56,612 bases of DNA from Syntrophobacterales bacterium (GTDB taxonomy: Bacteria > Desulfobacterota > Desulfobaccia > Desulfobaccales > 0-14-0-80-60-11). The stretch is from contig JALNYP010000023.1 in the NCBI GenBank assembly GCA_023229795.1, positions 1-56,612 on the forward strand, given 5' to 3'. Positions within the stretch are counted from its first letter, which is position 1; the number at the start of each line of letters is the position of its first letter. Shown here piece by piece: positions 53,597 to 56,612 of this stretch. The translations under genes and the position numbers were made by a program. A model generated the notes under the pieces. The model saw only the letters and a list, made by a program, of their open reading frames with translations. It ran no database searches and was not told the DNA's origin.

Positions 53597-54723
53597 GGAT
53601 TAGCTCCGTCAGCCGGCCTTATTGTATCCTGTTCCTCCTTTGTGCGTAACTCAGTGAGTGTGATATATGCCGTTTGCTCGATCAAAGTAAGTAACTTCTG
53701 CTTTTGGTCTGGAAGAATAGGTCTGATGGTCCTCGTATACCCACTGGGCTGATAGTTAAATGCCCCTCGCACGTTATATTTAAAACCTGTGCAAGTTTCC
53801 TGGTCCTCAAACCCAGCCTCGAACTCAATAATAGGATAAGGATCACTTATCTGACTTGATCGCCAAACTATGGATGTAATAAAGAAGCCTTTGCCCTTAA
53901 GTTGTTGATACTCAGCGGAAACAAGCAAGCTCTTCCCCTTAAGCGCAACATTTTTTACCAAGGCAAGCATTTCCTGCTGTGCTTGTTCTTTATCTTGGTC
54001 ATCTTCGAGTTCAAGCTCGTTTTCATCGGGTTCTTTGATATTCGATTCAACTTTTACACTGGTTACATTGGAAAGTTTAAAATTAGGCATTTTGCTAATC
54101 AAGGAAGTGAAGAATTCGGTCCGTTTCAAGGGACTAAATTCCGTCAGTTCAATCAAATAAATGGGTATATCGGTTTTCTTCTTTGCATCAAGGCGGTTTT
54201 TTAAATTATCAACAATTTCCCTCGCTTTATCATTAGCCGGCATTCGGATAAGAGTTTTATCGTCTTCAACAATGAATTCAATATCTGCTTCTTTATAGCG
54301 TCGTTGCACAAGTCTAGTCTTTGAGTAATCAATTTCTGAATATTCAACCTTAACAGTATAAACATTGGGGCCATTTGGATTGGTAATTATTTTTTCATCA
54401 ATTGGGGCTTCTTCTTTATATCTTTTTGAAACTTCTTTAATATCATCAATTGTCAGTGGGGTATTCAAGATAACAGAAGTAAGTTTTTCCGCTTTACCAG
54501 AATGCTCACGATGACTAAGGATAGTATTTAGATCATGATAATCATGAGTTAACAAAGAAAGGTTGCTGGCAAGCGTTTCTCGTGAATCTTTGGGTGAATA
54601 AAAAATCCCCCTGTCTTTTGCCCATTCAAGTAAGTCAGTTGCTCTAATTTGCTGCTTGGAAGACATAAGAACATCGAATATCTCTTTATCAGTAGCGCAA
54701 TAATGTAGAATAGTCTTATCCAT
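53593..54723 (-). CDS. Unassigned protein B of the three-gene operon
   Basis: A 376-residue AT-rich gene, second in the operon. The first 70 residues look like a winged-helix module (DKEIFDVLMSSKQQIRATDL, then LEWAKDRGIFYSP), consistent with DNA or protein contact. A beta-rich middle follows (YTVKVEYSEIDYSKTRL). Residues 230-246 are a strongly acidic linker (EPDENELELEDDQDKE) before a C-terminal domain with GKSLLVSAEYQQLKGKGFFI and a FEAGFEDQETCTGFKYNVRG segment. No known catalytic motif is seen. It overlaps the start region of protein A by eight bases and protein C by four. Confidence 0.7.
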   Translation of the reverse strand: MDKTILHYCATDKEIFDVLMSSKQQIRATDLLEWAKDRGIFYSPKDSRETLASNLSLLTHDYHDLNTILSHREHSGKAEKLTSVILNTPLTIDDIKEVSKRYKEEAPIDEKIITNPNGPNVYTVKVEYSEIDYSKTRLVQRRYKEADIEFIVEDDKTLIRMPANDKAREIVDNLKNRLDAKKKTDIPIYLIELTEFSPLKRTEFFTSLISKMPNFKLSNVTSVKVESNIKEPDENELELEDDQDKEQAQQEMLALVKNVALKGKSLLVSAEYQQLKGKGFFITSIVWRSSQISDPYPIIEFEAGFEDQETCTGFKYNVRGAFNYQPSGYTRTIRPILPDQKQKLLTLIEQTAYITLTELRTKEEQDTIRPADGANP

Positions 54724-55699
54724 TTCTTTCCATTCCTATTTCGATCTCTGAGAATTTCGTTTGAACCTGCTTCATTTGACTATAGCTTATTGAATTGAGC
54801 CTTTCTTTAACGTCTGTTGCTCCACCACAATCATCAATGTATTGACCTTTCGCTTTATCAAAAAAGGCAGATGCGTTAGGGTGTGGGTCTAAGGCTCTGA
54901 TCTGAATCTCTGTTGGGTAAAGCAATACTTGGTAATGCATAAGATAATCAATTAGATAAAGGAATTCCTCAACTGATTCTCCTCTCCTTTTGTAGAAAAT
55001 TATGAAGTTTCTGTCGTTTTGTGTAACAGGATTAGTATAGGAGAGGATAATCCAAGGAGCAGTTAACATCTCCAGTGTGGCTGCCTTAGCTTGCTCGAGC
55101 TGAACTATTTTCTTTCGTGCAAGGATGGGATAGAAGAATTGACAATGTTCATAGGTTGGCAATTTTCCCATGCCCCGCATAAGTACTATTTCATTTCGTA
55201 CATTGTTCAGCCAAAATATATCTGCCGGCCCCAAGACAATAATTTTTGACCTTTTAGGGATATCGAGCCCTTCATGTTTAACTTTATTCAATAGGGTCGC
55301 AAAATCTTTATCGTATTCTCCATCATGATTATAAACAAATAGAAGACCACATATTTCAGCAGAGATATGTCCATGAATATATAAATCACGCCATTCCTTG
55401 CTTTTCTCAGCACAAGTCAAGGCTCGTGAAAGGCTCGCAATAGCGGCATTTACATTTCCCGTTTTTATTGTTCCTTTTGCATAACTCTTAAGATCGCAAT
55501 TAATATAAGTTCTTGCAAGCATATATGGTTCATCATAATAAAAAACAATATCCGATGGATGAGACTTTACCTTGTGACGATCTTGCTCCTCACAAGTCCA
55601 ATTGCAATTCCTCGGCCCAACTTCTCGCCAGAAGAATTCGGAAAAGAGTTCACTAGATAATTGTTCTGCAATCTTGGCGATGTTTGCCGTCTCTGCCAT
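54716..55699 (-). CDS. Predicted PD-(D/E)XK nuclease-like protein A of the three-gene operon
   Basis: A 327-residue AT-rich gene, first in the operon. I prefer ATG at 55699 over the ATG two codons upstream because GAGGA has proper spacing only to the second. Using the longer numbering, Glu19 in helix one, Asp52 in HPSDIVFYYDEPYM and Asp71-x-Lys73 in INCDLKSYAKGTI fit a restriction-endonuclease-like fold. The rest is an alpha-beta protein with WIILSYTNPVTQNDRNFIIF and VLLYPTEIQIRALDPH. Nuclease activity is inferred from the motif arrangement. It may be the effector of an anti-phage or anti-plasmid module. Confidence 0.75.
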   Translation of the reverse strand: MAETANIAKIAEQLSSELFSEFFWREVGPRNCNWTCEEQDRHKVKSHPSDIVFYYDEPYMLARTYINCDLKSYAKGTIKTGNVNAAIASLSRALTCAEKSKEWRDLYIHGHISAEICGLLFVYNHDGEYDKDFATLLNKVKHEGLDIPKRSKIIVLGPADIFWLNNVRNEIVLMRGMGKLPTYEHCQFFYPILARKKIVQLEQAKAATLEMLTAPWIILSYTNPVTQNDRNFIIFYKRRGESVEEFLYLIDYLMHYQVLLYPTEIQIRALDPHPNASAFFDKAKGQYIDDCGGATDVKERLNSISYSQMKQVQTKFSEIEIGMERNG

Positions 55700-55745
55700 A
55701 AACATTCCTCGATTTGTCCGCTCAAAATCTACGGGTTATGAAGTA

Positions 55746-55774
55746 CCCATAGCAAAAAAGATGAGGACCGTCAA
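55746..55774 (-). promoter_or_regulatory. Promoter of the three-gene operon
   Basis: On the minus strand, TTGACG (55769-55774), a 17-base spacer and TATGGG (55746-55751) preceded by TGC as an extended -10. It lies about 47 bases before the start of protein A. The rest of the spacer to 55955 holds no gene. Confidence 0.55.
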
Positions 55775-55955
55775 GCCGTTATGTTGCCTCCCTTCATTAA
55801 CTTTTGGAAGAAAATTAATAAAATCGACTTCCAATACCTGCTCTTTATATTTGCTATGCTACCCAGGAGATAGGGTATTGATATGGTTAGTATAATTGTA
55901 TTTCAATGCCGGCAGTCCTGCGCATCACCTTTTAACTGTGGGACAGGATTGTCCT

Positions 55956-56450
55956 TCAAGCAAGGTCCAGCCGGTAGGCGATGGGTCCGGGGTGGCCGTC
56001 GAATTCCGGGGCTCTTTGGAAGCCCAGCTTTTCATAGATATGGCGGGCCGCGGCCATGAAGGTGCCGGTATAGAGAAAGATGGCGGCGACCCGGTGCTCC
56101 CGGGCCAGGCGCAGGCAGGCCCGGGTCAGGCGCACGCCAGCGCCCCGGCTGCGGCTGCCGGGGCGCACCGCCAGCAGCCGGATGGCCCCCGCGCCGGCGG
56201 GCCACTGCCCCTGGCGGGCTTGGGCCGCCTCGGGGTAAAAGGTGACGGTCCCCTCCAGCCGGCCGCCGCGCTCCGCCACCAGCACGATGCCGCCCGGAGC
56301 CGGCAGGGTCTCACTGATATTAGCCATCCAATGCTGCCAGACCTCCGGCGGCATGAGGGGCTGGAATTCCCGGTAAGCGGTTTTGACCAGGGCTTCCACC
56401 TCGGCCAGTTCCCCGGCACGGGCCTCCCGGATATGAATAGCTGTCGCCAT
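55956..56450 (-). CDS. GNAT family N-acetyltransferase
   Basis: A 164-residue acetyltransferase of host-like composition. The start is set at MATAIHIREARAGELAEVEA because the GNAT fold begins there; starts at 56462 or 56495 are also open and no clear ribosome-binding site decides. The acetyl-CoA loop is LLAVRPGSRSRGAGVRLTRA, and the C-terminal aromatic is in ARHIYEKLGFQRAPEF. Substrate unknown. Confidence 0.85.
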   Translation of the reverse strand: MATAIHIREARAGELAEVEALVKTAYREFQPLMPPEVWQHWMANISETLPAPGGIVLVAERGGRLEGTVTFYPEAAQARQGQWPAGAGAIRLLAVRPGSRSRGAGVRLTRACLRLAREHRVAAIFLYTGTFMAAARHIYEKLGFQRAPEFDGHPGPIAYRLDLA

Positions 56451-56557
56451 GGATGGGGCCATTTTAGGACTGCGTTCTCTCCCAGCTAGTACCATGTAAC
56501 ATTCATAGCTTCGGATAAAGGCGCTTTAGCCTTATCCTGGCATCGGCTGTAGAGAAG

Positions 56558-56580
56558 CGCCAATCTATTTTTGATTGGCG
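56558..56580. other. Hairpin near the window end
   Basis: Eight-base-pair stem CGCCAATC/GATTGGCG around a seven-base T-rich loop. It may be a terminator for a gene outside the window. Nothing else is seen in 56496-56612. Confidence 0.35.
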
Positions 56581-56612
56581 GTTGTTCCTGTCATTTTCCC
56601 AGGCGGCAATGT

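Overview
This window looks like a GC-rich (roughly 60% GC by eye), Gram-negative, strictly anaerobic bacterium, most likely a Desulfobacterota member related to Desulfobacca. The evidence is a lipid-A Kdo transferase (WaaA), the siroheme-dependent haem route (HemB, AhbD and a siroheme decarboxylase subunit), an electron-transfer flavoprotein with a ferredoxin-type domain, FeoB, and two genes that read through an in-frame UGA as selenocysteine. The taxonomic call is inference.

Layout. 0.1-11.6 kb (minus strand): purF, carB and carA with FecR, a sugar-dehydrogenase-like protein and several AT-rich inserts between them. 11.8-16.6 kb: a methyltransferase, waaA, a Nudix hydrolase, a small membrane-anchored protein and rlmI. 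16.8-24.8 kb: an exported selenoperoxiredoxin, an M15-like peptidase, a repeat-rich spacer, a large helicase-exonuclease fusion, two tandem thioredoxin-like proteins (one Cys, one Sec) and a universal stress protein. 25-29.8 kb: a TetR regulator with a DJ-1/PfpI gene under a similar operator, then the tetrapyrrole genes. 30-38 kb: a lipoprotein, mutM, small zinc-binding proteins, rpmE, DUF1385, DUF72, a TadG-like protein and a lytic transglycosylase. 38.5-52 kb: feoB, then yceD-rpmF, an acyl-CoA dehydrogenase/ETF module, fabG-acpP, rpiB, glyA, nrdR and ribD. 52.9-55.7 kb: an AT-rich three-gene operon of unknown function whose first gene looks like a PD-(D/E)XK nuclease. 56 kb: a GNAT acetyltransferase.

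The main theme is small AT-rich accessory genes (AlbA_2/Schlafen-like, a membrane protein, HEPN-like, deoxyribosyltransferase/TIR-like, and the three-gene operon) wedged singly between conserved GC-rich genes. Some insertions left scars: a hepT toxin cut after 18 codons, a second copy of the carB 3' end beyond a DUF2442 gene, and an rlmI-like 3' remnant plus terminator beyond the selenoperoxiredoxin gene. Several families of short palindromes and degenerate heptamer repeats fill the spacers and run into the ends of some reading frames.

The strongest findings are the two selenoproteins with well-placed SECIS-like hairpins, the gene-end duplications, the paired TetR-type operators and the three-gene operon. 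No tRNA, rRNA or CRISPR array was seen.
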